Assembly: GCA_028877005.1 (NCBI GenBank)
Contig: JAGWPI010000075.1
Coordinates: 1-5,530 of the forward strand
Origin: Bacteroidota bacterium
Lineage (GTDB): Bacteria > Bacteroidota > Bacteroidia > Chitinophagales > Chitinophagaceae
DNA: 5,530 bases
Direction: 5' to 3'
The notes beneath the pieces are model-generated. The model did not search any database, was not told the origin of the DNA, and saw nothing but the letters and a program-made list of their open reading frames with translations. Made by a program: the position numbers and the translations under genes. This document shows positions 1 through 5,530 of the stretch, in pieces; the stretch's first letter is position 1; each line of letters begins with the position of its first letter.

Positions 1-17
1 AGAAAAATATTTTTCAT
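1..17 (-). CDS. mreC: Probable 5' end of mreC (cell-shape protein), cut by the window edge
   Basis: Only five codons and two bases are present, reading M-K-N-I-F and then CT, which would give Leu whatever the next base. MreC proteins of Bacteroidota commonly begin with a short stretch of this kind leading into a single N-terminal membrane anchor, and mreC normally lies directly downstream of mreB on the same strand, as here, 86 bases after the mreB stop. MreC is a periplasm-facing scaffold that links MreB to the wall-elongation machinery. The call rests on position and the first few residues, so it is an inference; any other gene beginning at this ATG would look the same. Confidence 0.5.
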
Positions 18-50
18 TTTCCAAAAAGGGAAGCTACTCTAAAAACCTGA

Positions 51-84
51 CAAAATTATGGATCCCGCTGTGTTTTTATACAAT
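51..84 (-). promoter_or_regulatory. Candidate Bacteroidota-type promoter in the mreB-mreC gap
   Basis: On the minus strand, TAATTTTG (plus bases 51-58) matches the Bacteroidota -7 pattern TAnnTTTG exactly. An ATTG (plus 81-84) lies 22 bases upstream in the place of the -33 TTTG element. It would start transcription about 30 bases before the putative mreC ATG, allowing mreC and later genes to be made separately from mreB. The -33 match is imperfect and the spacing slightly long; in AT-rich sequence such matches occur by chance. Confidence 0.3.
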
Positions 85-103
85 ACCCAATATTCTGTAG
101 GGT

Positions 104-1129
104 TTATCGCATAATGAAGGGAAAACGTTGGTAGTTTTTAAGCGCTAAACCGGTACCTCTTACTACACTTTTTAATGGGTCATCGGCTACGTGAACGGGT
201 AGCTTAATTTTGGCACTTAATCGTTTATCTAAGCCTCTTAAAAGTGCACCACCGCCGGTAAGGTATAAGCCTCTGCGGTAAATATCGCCGGCTAATTCAG
301 GTGGGGTTGTTTCCAAAGCTTTTAAAATAGCTTCTTCAATTTTAAAAATACTTTTATCTAGTGCTTCTGCAATTTCCTGATAGCTAACCATTATTTGTTT
401 GGGAATACCGGTAACCAAATCGCGGCCATTTACCGGCATATCATCCGGTGGGTTATCTAAATCTTTCATAGCAGCACCCACGTTAATTTTAATTTGCTCG
501 GCTGTTCTTTCACCAATTAATAAACTATGGTAACGGCGTAATGCTTCCATAATATCGGCAGTAAATTCATCTCCGGCAATACGAATAGATTGGTCGCAAA
601 CAATTCCTGCTAAAGCAATTACAGTTATACCTGTGGTGCCGCCACCAATATCAATAATCATGTTTCCAACAGGTTCTTCCACATCAATTCCAATACCCAA
701 AGCAGCGGCCATGGGTTCATGAATCATGTACACTTCTTTAGCGCCGGCTTGCTCGGCACTATCGCGCACGGCCCTTTTTTCAACCTCTGTTATTGAAGAT
801 GGAATGCAAATAACCATACGCCAACTAGGTGGAAAAAGTGGTTTTTTGGGGTATACTAGCTTAATTAGTTCTCTAATCATTAATTCAGCCGCATTAAAGT
901 CGGCAATTACCCCATCTTTTAATGGCCTAACTGTTCTAATACTTTCATGGGTTTTTTCGTGCATTAATAGCGCTTTTTTTCCTACTGCCAGCACTTCTTT
1001 CGGGTTATTTCTATTCAAAGCAACAATACTAGGTTCATTAACCACAATTTCATCGTTATGAATAATTAAGGTATTGGCTGTGCCCAGATCAATGGCAATT
1101 TCCTGGGTTAAAAAATTAAAAACTCCCAT
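104..1129 (-). CDS. mreB: Rod shape-determining protein MreB, actin-like ATPase
   Basis: This is a complete 341-residue protein, the usual MreB length. MreB polymerises into membrane-bound filaments under the inner membrane and directs the elongasome (MreC, MreD, RodA, PBP2) that builds side-wall peptidoglycan. The actin-fold nucleotide motifs are all visible: phosphate-1 loop IAIDLGTANT (residues 11-20), the E138-P-M-A-A-A segment in the connecting region, phosphate-2 loop DIGGGTTGITV (160-170), and the adenosine motif LTGGGALLRGL (290-300). The hydrophobic N-terminus MGVFNFLTQ fits the membrane-touching end of the family. The ATG at 1129 is chosen because it gives exactly this expected N-terminus. 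The gene is followed by a probable mreC start in the standard mre order. No key residue appears to be missing. MreB-like paralogues such as Mbl exist in Firmicutes, but the mreC context and Bacteroidota-style sequence favour MreB itself. Confidence 0.97.
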   Translation of the reverse strand: MGVFNFLTQEIAIDLGTANTLIIHNDEIVVNEPSIVALNRNNPKEVLAVGKKALLMHEKTHESIRTVRPLKDGVIADFNAAELMIRELIKLVYPKKPLFPPSWRMVICIPSSITEVEKRAVRDSAEQAGAKEVYMIHEPMAAALGIGIDVEEPVGNMIIDIGGGTTGITVIALAGIVCDQSIRIAGDEFTADIMEALRRYHSLLIGERTAEQIKINVGAAMKDLDNPPDDMPVNGRDLVTGIPKQIMVSYQEIAEALDKSIFKIEEAILKALETTPPELAGDIYRRGLYLTGGGALLRGLDKRLSAKIKLPVHVADDPLKSVVRGTGLALKNYQRFPFIMR

Positions 1130-1166
1130 GTAAATATTGGTTCTCTAAAAATGAATAAATTAGTTG

Positions 1167-1198
1167 CAAAGGTGTATGAAAAATAGGTAACTATCAAA
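1167..1198 (-). promoter_or_regulatory. Candidate mreB promoter (-33 / -7 type)
   Basis: On the minus strand a TTTG (plus 1195-1198) is followed after exactly 20 bases by CACCTTTG (plus 1167-1174), which matches the Bacteroidota -7 consensus TAnnTTTG at all but the first fixed base. A start site a few bases downstream would give a leader of roughly 30 bases before the mreB ATG. This is the best-spaced promoter match in the window, but it is only a pattern match. Confidence 0.4.
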
Positions 1199-1232
1199 GT
1201 GAATTGTTATTTTATTATAGTTGCATGATAAT

Positions 1233-1253
1233 TATTTTGGTTTAAACAAAATA
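1233..1253 (-). repeat. Small inverted repeat, possible weak purD terminator
   Basis: TATTTTG (1233-1239) and CAAAATA (1247-1253) are perfect reverse complements around a 7-base loop, and the loop region carries the palindrome-like GTTTAAAC. It lies about 110 bases beyond the purD stop and upstream of the mreB promoter candidate, where a terminator would be expected. The stem has a single G-C pair and is followed on the minus strand only by mixed A/T, so termination by this hairpin is doubtful. Confidence 0.2.
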
Positions 1254-1365
1254 TTGAACTCGTACAACCCTACATACAACAATCCTTTTGTATCTATTTT
1301 CATGTACAATAACGACGAAAATGTTATTTTATTGGCTCTGAAAATACGAATAATCGTGCCAGAAT

Positions 1366-2661
1366 TTATAAAAATTCATAGCCGATATCTTTTCTGTAAT
1401 ACATATTATCAAACGAAATGGTTGATAATGTATGCTTGGCTAATTGGATAGCTTCTTGTAATTGAGGTGCCATTGCGGTAACAGCCAATACCCTGCCGCC
1501 ATTCGTTACAATCTGGTTTTGGAGGGTTGTGGTACCGGCATGATATATAGTTACATTATTGCTTAGCGGTAATGTATTTAAACCGTAAATGGGTTTGTGT
1601 TTTTCAAATGTGCCCGGATACCCGCCGCTAACCGCAACAATAGTGGCTGCTGCCCGGTTATCTATATTTATATTTACATCGGCTAAAGTGCCATTGTGCA
1701 TGGCTGCAAACAATGCTACTAAATCGGTTTGTAAACGGGGAATTACTACTTCTGTTTCGGGATCGCCCAGTCTGCAGTTGTATTCAATTACATAAGGTTT
1801 GTTACCCACTTTTATTAAGCCAAAAAAGATGAAGCCATTGTATTCTAAATGTTCTTTTTGTAAACCTTGAATAGTGGGTTGAATAATGGTGGTTTCTATG
1901 GTTTGCATAAATGCCTCATCTACAAATGGTACGGGACTAATACAGCCCATGCCACCTGTGTTTAATCCCGTATCACCTTCTCCAATTCTTTTATAATCTT
2001 TTGCATGGCCAATAATTTGGTAATCTACGCCATTAGTAATTACAAAAACACTCAATTCAATACCCGATAAAAATTCTTCAATCACTACTTTTTGGGAGGC
2101 AGTTCCAAATTGAGCATTTTGTATCATATTTTCAAACACTGATAGTGCTGTTGGGTGGTTGTGGCAAATGACTACTCCTTTTCCAGCTGCAAGTCCATCT
2201 GCCTTTAAAACTATAGGTAAGCTATGTTGCTTTATATATGCTTTTCCTTCTTCATAATTTTCGGCAGTAAAACTTTTATATGCAGCGGTGGGTATGTTAT
2301 GCCTTTGCATAAATTTTTTTGAAAATTCTTTGCTGCCTTCTAATTGAGCCGCTTTTTTGGAAGGCCCTACCACAATCCCATCCCAGTATTTTGCCCCTGT
2401 TTCATCAGTTGCTTGCATAAAATCATAAATACCTTGCACCAAAGGTTCTTCGGGGCCAACTACCAATATGTCAATATTTTCTTTGATGCAAAATGATTGA
2501 ATAGCATTAAAATCATTAGTGGCAATAGGTAGGTTTGTACCATATTTTTCTGTTCCGGTATTACCTGGTGCAATAAACAGTGCATTGCAATGGTAGCTTT
2601 CTGAAATTTTTTTTGCAAGTGCGTGCTCTCTGCCTCCACTGCCTAATAAAAGTATTTTCAT
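1366..2661 (-). CDS. purD: Phosphoribosylamine-glycine ligase (GAR synthetase)
   Basis: This is a complete 431-residue enzyme of the usual PurD length. It joins 5-phosphoribosylamine and glycine using ATP to make glycinamide ribonucleotide, the second step of de novo purine synthesis, in the cytoplasm. The N-terminal domain opens with MKILLLGSGGREHALA (residues 1-16), the diagnostic PurD start. The ATP-grasp core shows LEGSKEFSKKFM (107-118), the glycine-rich KADGLAAGKGV (153-163), GLNTGGMG (232-239) and the PurD signature RLGDPETE (297-304), where the acidic residues are expected to bind metal-ATP. The C-terminal domain includes AVSGGYPG (343-350). The ATG at 2661 is preferred over an in-frame TTG at 2679, which would add six residues (YKNFI after the start) absent from the family. 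There is no purM or purN fusion and no other purine gene beside it, so it appears monocistronic here. Confidence 0.97.
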   Translation of the reverse strand: MKILLLGSGGREHALAKKISESYHCNALFIAPGNTGTEKYGTNLPIATNDFNAIQSFCIKENIDILVVGPEEPLVQGIYDFMQATDETGAKYWDGIVVGPSKKAAQLEGSKEFSKKFMQRHNIPTAAYKSFTAENYEEGKAYIKQHSLPIVLKADGLAAGKGVVICHNHPTALSVFENMIQNAQFGTASQKVVIEEFLSGIELSVFVITNGVDYQIIGHAKDYKRIGEGDTGLNTGGMGCISPVPFVDEAFMQTIETTIIQPTIQGLQKEHLEYNGFIFFGLIKVGNKPYVIEYNCRLGDPETEVVIPRLQTDLVALFAAMHNGTLADVNINIDNRAAATIVAVSGGYPGTFEKHKPIYGLNTLPLSNNVTIYHAGTTTLQNQIVTNGGRVLAVTAMAPQLQEAIQLAKHTLSTISFDNMYYRKDIGYEFL

Positions 2662-2676
2662 GATGAAGTTTTTATA

Positions 2677-2684
2677 CAAATAGA
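2677..2684 (-). promoter_or_regulatory. Possible purD -7 element
   Basis: On the minus strand TCTATTTG differs from the Bacteroidota -7 pattern TAnnTTTG at one fixed base. It sits 15 bases before the purD ATG, which would leave only a very short leader, and I see no clean TTTG at the right distance upstream. It overlaps the alternative TTG start at 2679, which is a further argument that translation starts at 2661. Weak call. Confidence 0.2.
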
Positions 2685-2730
2685 GTATATTAAAGCGTTT
2701 TGAAAAAAATGATTTTTTGGGTTTTTTATA

Positions 2731-2853
2731 ATGAAATTTGATAATTTTTCAAATGCTTGCGAAATTAGCATCTTATTTGTAATTGAAAAGAATAGAGTTT
2801 ATTATGTAGAAAATTGTATAGGAGAAAAAGGGGAGGTGTTAGCAGTAAAATAA
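2731..2853 (+). CDS. Possible small ORF, 40 residues, unknown function
   Basis: An ATG-started frame of 40 codons ends in TAA at 2851-2853, in the gap between purD and the transporter, on the opposite strand to both. The peptide begins MKFDNFSNACEIS and ends GEKGEVLAVK. It has a hydrophobic ILFVI run (residues 14-18), a YYV segment (24-26) and two cysteines (10 and 29), and is not low-complexity. There is no Shine-Dalgarno sequence, which is normal for Bacteroidota, and no clear promoter upstream; an in-frame stop at 2710-2712 bounds it. The symmetrical hairpin 48 bases downstream could also end a plus-strand transcript. I do not recognise the product. A 40-codon frame can arise by chance, and it could also be a decayed gene remnant. 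Confidence 0.25.
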   Translation: MKFDNFSNACEISILFVIEKNRVYYVENCIGEKGEVLAVK

Positions 2854-2900
2854 AACATTTTAGCAGGGTTTAAAAAAGTATTCTTCATACTATTGCCCAA

Positions 2901-2940
2901 TAAAATAGGCAGCCTCTATAATTTTCGGCTGCCTATTTTA
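2901..2940 (-). terminator. Rho-independent terminator of the peptide-transporter gene
   Basis: TAAAATAGGCAGCC (2901-2914) and GGCTGCCTATTTTA (2927-2940) are perfect 14-bp complementary arms around a 12-base loop. The GC-rich part of the stem lies next to the loop and the outer arm supplies A's on one side and T's on the other. On the minus strand the hairpin begins 21 bases beyond the transporter stop and ends in TTTTATT, as expected for intrinsic termination. Because the A/T ends are symmetrical it could also stop plus-strand transcripts. Confidence 0.85.
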
Positions 2941-2961
2941 TGTTAATTAAAAATTTATATT

Positions 2962-4407
2962 TTATTGCTTCAGATCAGCTTCATCCAAAACATAATTTTT
3001 TTCCGGAAGTATTTTAGCTACTAACATAAACACAATCAAAAATCCGGATAAAATAGCTACAAATAGCCAGAAATAACTGGCACCGGTAAATTTGGCAAAT
3101 ATACCGCCGTCGGCAATACTGCTGTTTACAAAAGCTGTAAACAAATTACCTACGGCCACAGTTAATAACCAGATAGCACTCATGGTACTTTTCATTGATT
3201 TGGGTGAATTGGTATAAGCATACTCTAAGCCTGTTATAGACACCATTACCTCTGAGGCCGAAAGAACAGCATAAGCCAAAATTTGCCACCAAACGCTTGG
3301 ATGTGCACCATGATCAATTCGTGTTTGTATAAAAGCTATAATAACAAAGGATACACCTGTTAAAAACAGGCCTGCTCCAATTTTTCTAAGTGGCGTTACT
3401 TTAATACCTATTTTTTCTACTAATGGATAAATGCCGTAGGTAAAAATAGGAATCATCATAAGTAAGAATAAGGGATTAACAGTTTGTATTTGCTCGGGCA
3501 AGAATGTTTTTCCAAATATATTGAGGTTTAATTTGGTGGCTTGTAATACCCATTCCGAAAGACTTTGATCCCACATTGCCCAAAATATAGGTACAAATGC
3601 AAATACCATTAAAACCCGGTTAACAGCTTTAACACCATCAATAGACTCGGCACTGTATTTCTCACCTACGGCCTCCCAAACTGTTTTGCCATGCCTATTG
3701 CTCAATGCCTTTATGAGGTAATAAGTAATAATAAATACATAATTTTCTTTTTTAATTCCTGAAGGTGGAACCCGAACATATTTTTTACGTCCTAACCAAA
3801 AAATAAATGTGGCTAGTAGCATTAAAATACCCGGTACACCAAATGCCACTGATGGGCCGAATGAATTGTACAATACAGGGATGAGCATGGTAGAAAAAAC
3901 CGAACCCGCATTAATACTAAAATAAAACCAGCCATATACTTTGCTCATTAGGCTTTGGTTCGATTTATCAAACTGATCGCCAACATTTGCAGATACACAG
4001 GATTTGATGCCGCCTGCAGCAACGGCAATAATCACTAACCCTGTGCTAAATAAAGGAAGGCTGTGTGTAGAAAGAGCAAGAGTTAAGTTGCCAATTGAGT
4101 ACAAAATAGAAACGTAAAATATAACTAAGTATTTCCCAAAAAACCAGTCGGCAATAATACCTCCTACTAAAGGCATAACATAAGCTAAAGAAACAAAAAT
4201 GTGTGTTTGTTCATTACTTTTTGCTTCTGCAATGGCTGTAAGTGCAGGATTATGGGTTGGATTAAAAAATTGGGCCACTAAAAATGTGGCTAAAATAGAT
4301 CTAATACCATAAAAACTAAACCTTTCAGCAGCCTCATTGCCAATAATGTAGGGAACAGACTTAGGCATGCGTGGCTTAGGTGCAATCGTTTCGTTCATTT
4401 CACTCAT
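2962..4407 (-). CDS. POT/PTR2-family proton-coupled oligopeptide transporter
   Basis: This 481-residue membrane protein belongs to the POT (PTR2, NRT1/PTR) branch of the major facilitator superfamily, which imports di- and tripeptides across the inner membrane with protons. The first helix carries the ExxER proton-coupling motif in NEAAERFSFYG (E25, E28, R29). GGIIADWFFGKY (82-93) is the conserved loop 2-3 motif, GGIKSCVSANVGDQF (132-146) carries the helix-4 lysine K135, and FYFSINAGSVFST (161-173) matches the PTR2 signature. SASEVMVSITGLEYAY (383-398) holds E386, equivalent to the conserved substrate-binding glutamate of helix 10. Hydrophobic stretches run through the whole protein, with a hydrophilic central region around 212-262 between the two halves. 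The ATG at 4407 is the first in-frame start and leaves a typical short cytoplasmic tail rich in Pro and Lys; M4 is an alternative. Specific substrates cannot be read from sequence, and some family members carry other solutes. Confidence 0.93.
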   Translation of the reverse strand: MSEMNETIAPKPRMPKSVPYIIGNEAAERFSFYGIRSILATFLVAQFFNPTHNPALTAIAEAKSNEQTHIFVSLAYVMPLVGGIIADWFFGKYLVIFYVSILYSIGNLTLALSTHSLPLFSTGLVIIAVAAGGIKSCVSANVGDQFDKSNQSLMSKVYGWFYFSINAGSVFSTMLIPVLYNSFGPSVAFGVPGILMLLATFIFWLGRKKYVRVPPSGIKKENYVFIITYYLIKALSNRHGKTVWEAVGEKYSAESIDGVKAVNRVLMVFAFVPIFWAMWDQSLSEWVLQATKLNLNIFGKTFLPEQIQTVNPLFLLMMIPIFTYGIYPLVEKIGIKVTPLRKIGAGLFLTGVSFVIIAFIQTRIDHGAHPSVWWQILAYAVLSASEVMVSITGLEYAYTNSPKSMKSTMSAIWLLTVAVGNLFTAFVNSSIADGGIFAKFTGASYFWLFVAILSGFLIVFMLVAKILPEKNYVLDEADLKQ

Positions 4408-4425
4408 AATGCATTTTTAAAGTTT

Positions 4426-4459
4426 TAAAGATATTGGAATTATGTATTTCTGTTTCAAA
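4426..4459 (-). promoter_or_regulatory. Possible promoter of the peptide-transporter gene
   Basis: On the minus strand TATCTTTA (plus 4426-4433) matches TAnnTTTG except for the last base, and a TTTG (plus 4456-4459) lies 22 bases upstream. The implied leader is only about 10-15 bases. It falls inside the 74-base divergent gap (4408-4481), so it would overlap whatever drives alkB. I found no comparably good element on the plus strand for alkB. Confidence 0.25.
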
Positions 4460-4481
4460 AAATTGTAAATTAAACCTTGAA

Positions 4482-5530
4482 ATGAAACATTGGCTAAAAT
4501 ATACTACGTCTTTTATATTGTTTGCACTGGCATATATGGCTTTCACCCATACTAATGGGTGGTGGTGTTGGTCAGCATTATTATATGCCTGGTTTATTAT
4601 TCCCATATTGGAATTACTGCAAAGGCCTAATACCTCTAATCTTTCAGCACAAGCAGAAGCAGCTGCAAAAAATAACTACATGTATGATGTTGTGTTATAT
4701 TTAGCAGTTGTATTGCATATTATTTTATTATTTGTATTTCTGCAAAGTTGGCAAACAGCTAACTTACCAATTTCCACAATTATTGCTAGAATAGCTACAA
4801 TGGGGCTGCTGTGCGGCACCTTTGGTATAAATGTGGCACACGAATTAGGCCATAGAAAGAATAAGTGGGAACAATTATTGGCTAAAACAGCTTTGTTAAC
4901 CAGTTTATATATGCATTTTTTTATTGAACATAATCGAGGGCATCATAAATGGGTGGCTACACCCAAAGATCCTAGTACAGCCCCTTTACATGTATCTGTG
5001 TATAAGTTTTGGGTTAGAAGTGTTTTGGGTACTTACCAAAATGCTTGGAGGATTGTTTATAAGCAACTTCAACAACAAGGTGTTTCTTTTGTGCATTATA
5101 AAAATGAAATGTTATTGATGCAGCTATTACAAATTGTATGGCTATTGTGTATCTATTTTTTTTGGGATTGGAAAATTATGCTTTACTATATAGCGGCAGC
5201 TATTATTGGATTTTTGTTATTAGAAACAGTGAATTATATTGAACATTATGGATTGCAAAGGAAAAAAATTGGAGAGGATGTTTATGAGCGTACTATGCCT
5301 TGGCATAGCTGGAATAGTAATCATGTAATTGGCAGATTAATGCTATTTGAGCTGAGCAGGCATAGCGATCATCATTATATGGCATCTAGAAAATATCAAT
5401 TGTTAAGAAATCAACCCCAATCGCCCCAAATGCCTACTGGATACCCAGGCATGATGTTGCTAAGCCTTTTTCCACCTCTTTGGTTTTTTGTAATGCATAG
5501 ACAAATGCAGCAAATTGGGTTATTACCTGA
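4482..5530 (+). CDS. alkB: AlkB-type alkane 1-monooxygenase (membrane di-iron hydroxylase), 3' end cut by window
   Basis: The frame is open from the ATG at 4482 to the edge, giving 349 residues with no stop. AlkB enzymes insert oxygen at the terminal carbon of medium- or long-chain alkanes in the inner membrane, taking electrons from rubredoxin and rubredoxin reductase. All the histidine motifs of the family are present: HELGH (H120, H124), EHNRGHH (H150, H154, H155), NYIEHYGL (251-258, H255), HSWNSNH (275-281) and LSRHSDHH (H294, H297, H298). About six hydrophobic segments occur, near residues 8-21, 28-46, 69-88, 97-117, 210-227 and 231-250, as expected for the fold. The usual C-terminal P-x-GY-x-x-M region appears at 318-325, so probably only a short tail is missing, unless a rubredoxin domain is fused beyond the edge. 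The next in-frame stop upstream is at 4407-4409 and no other ATG lies between. The motif set separates it from xylene monooxygenases and fatty-acid desaturases, but the real substrate is not proven. Confidence 0.93.
   Translation, partial: MKHWLKYTTSFILFALAYMAFTHTNGWWCWSALLYAWFIIPILELLQRPNTSNLSAQAEAAAKNNYMYDVVLYLAVVLHIILLFVFLQSWQTANLPISTIIARIATMGLLCGTFGINVAHELGHRKNKWEQLLAKTALLTSLYMHFFIEHNRGHHKWVATPKDPSTAPLHVSVYKFWVRSVLGTYQNAWRIVYKQLQQQGVSFVHYKNEMLLMQLLQIVWLLCIYFFWDWKIMLYYIAAAIIGFLLLETVNYIEHYGLQRKKIGEDVYERTMPWHSWNSNHVIGRLMLFELSRHSDHHYMASRKYQLLRNQPQSPQMPTGYPGMMLLSLFPPLWFFVMHRQMQQIGLLP

Larger units (their letters stand above)
1130..1365. other. AT-rich spacer between purD and mreB
   Basis: This 236-base stretch separates the purD stop from the mreB start, both on the minus strand. 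Besides the candidate mreB promoter it holds two weak AT-rich inverted repeats: 7-bp arms at 1233-1239 and 1247-1253, and 6-bp arms (AATAAC/GTTATT) at 1308-1313 and 1323-1328. Neither has the GC-rich stem and U-run of a convincing terminator in the purD direction. I see no tRNA, riboswitch or small gene. A plus-strand open frame from a TTG at 1221 runs antisense into the purD 3' end and looks like chance. Confidence 0.7.
2662..2961. other. Spacer between purD and the peptide-transporter gene
   Basis: These 300 bases hold the possible purD -7 element, T-rich and A-rich runs at about 2701-2730, the possible 40-codon plus-strand ORF at 2731-2853, and the strong hairpin at 2901-2940. Inside the small ORF there is a short inverted repeat, ATTTGA and TCAAAT with a 7-base spacer, that could be an operator-like site but is unremarkable in such AT-rich DNA. 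No tRNA or riboswitch is apparent. Confidence 0.7.

Noticed and set aside
85..103. ACCC...GGGT inverted repeat just after the mreB stop
   Set aside because: Only 4 bp of stem with an 11-base loop and no U-run; not a credible terminator.
726..1061. Plus-strand open frame of 111 codons
   Set aside because: It lies wholly antisense to the well-supported mreB and its composition looks like a shadow of that gene.
1221..1451. Plus-strand open frame of 76 codons in the purD-mreB gap
   Set aside because: It needs a TTG start, runs antisense into the purD 3' end, and shows no recognisable domain.
1589..1795. Plus-strand open frame of 68 codons
   Set aside because: Entirely antisense within purD.
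2727..2732. TATAAT hexamer upstream of the small plus-strand ORF
   Set aside because: It overlaps the ATG and the E. coli-type -10 box is not the norm in Bacteroidota.
2877..2891. AGTAT/ATACT inverted repeat next to the strong hairpin
   Set aside because: A 5-bp AT-rich stem is expected by chance here.
4400..4606. Minus-strand open frame of 68 codons spanning the divergent gap
   Set aside because: It covers the start of alkB in antisense and overlaps the start of the transporter gene; no protein-like features.
4522..5118. Two plus-strand open frames (4522-4704 and 4924-5118) in another frame within alkB
   Set aside because: The alkB frame carries all family motifs through these positions, so these are out-of-frame shadows.

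Overview
The window looks like an ordinary chromosomal segment of an AT-rich member of the Bacteroidota. The evidence is the style of the MreB, PurD and POT-transporter proteins, the near absence of Shine-Dalgarno sequences before confident starts, and several matches to the Bacteroidota promoter pattern (TTTG, about 20 bases, TAnnTTTG). A Chitinophagales-type soil or water bacterium would fit, but that finer placement is a guess from family resemblance.

Layout from left to right. Bases 1-17 (minus strand) are probably the first codons of mreC, which runs out of the window. Bases 104-1129 (minus) are a complete mreB, the actin-like cell-shape gene, with a candidate promoter upstream. Bases 1130-1365 are an AT-rich spacer. 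Bases 1366-2661 (minus) are a complete purD of de novo purine synthesis. Bases 2662-2961 are a second spacer holding a possible 40-codon plus-strand ORF and a perfect 14-bp hairpin that ends the next gene. Bases 2962-4407 (minus) are a complete POT/PTR2 proton-coupled peptide transporter. A 74-base divergent spacer follows, then an alkB-type membrane di-iron alkane hydroxylase on the plus strand from 4482, cut by the right edge after 349 codons.

The genes do not form one functional system. mreB and mreC belong together in elongation and cell-wall synthesis. purD is a stand-alone biosynthetic gene. The transporter and alkB are both membrane proteins for using outside carbon or nitrogen sources, but they share only a divergent spacer. 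I found no mobile element, CRISPR array, tRNA, rRNA or recognisable riboswitch, and nothing that convincingly marks a new biological system. The items most worth a second look are the small plus-strand ORF at 2731-2853, the di-iron hydroxylase at the right edge with its redox partners not visible, and the candidate promoters.
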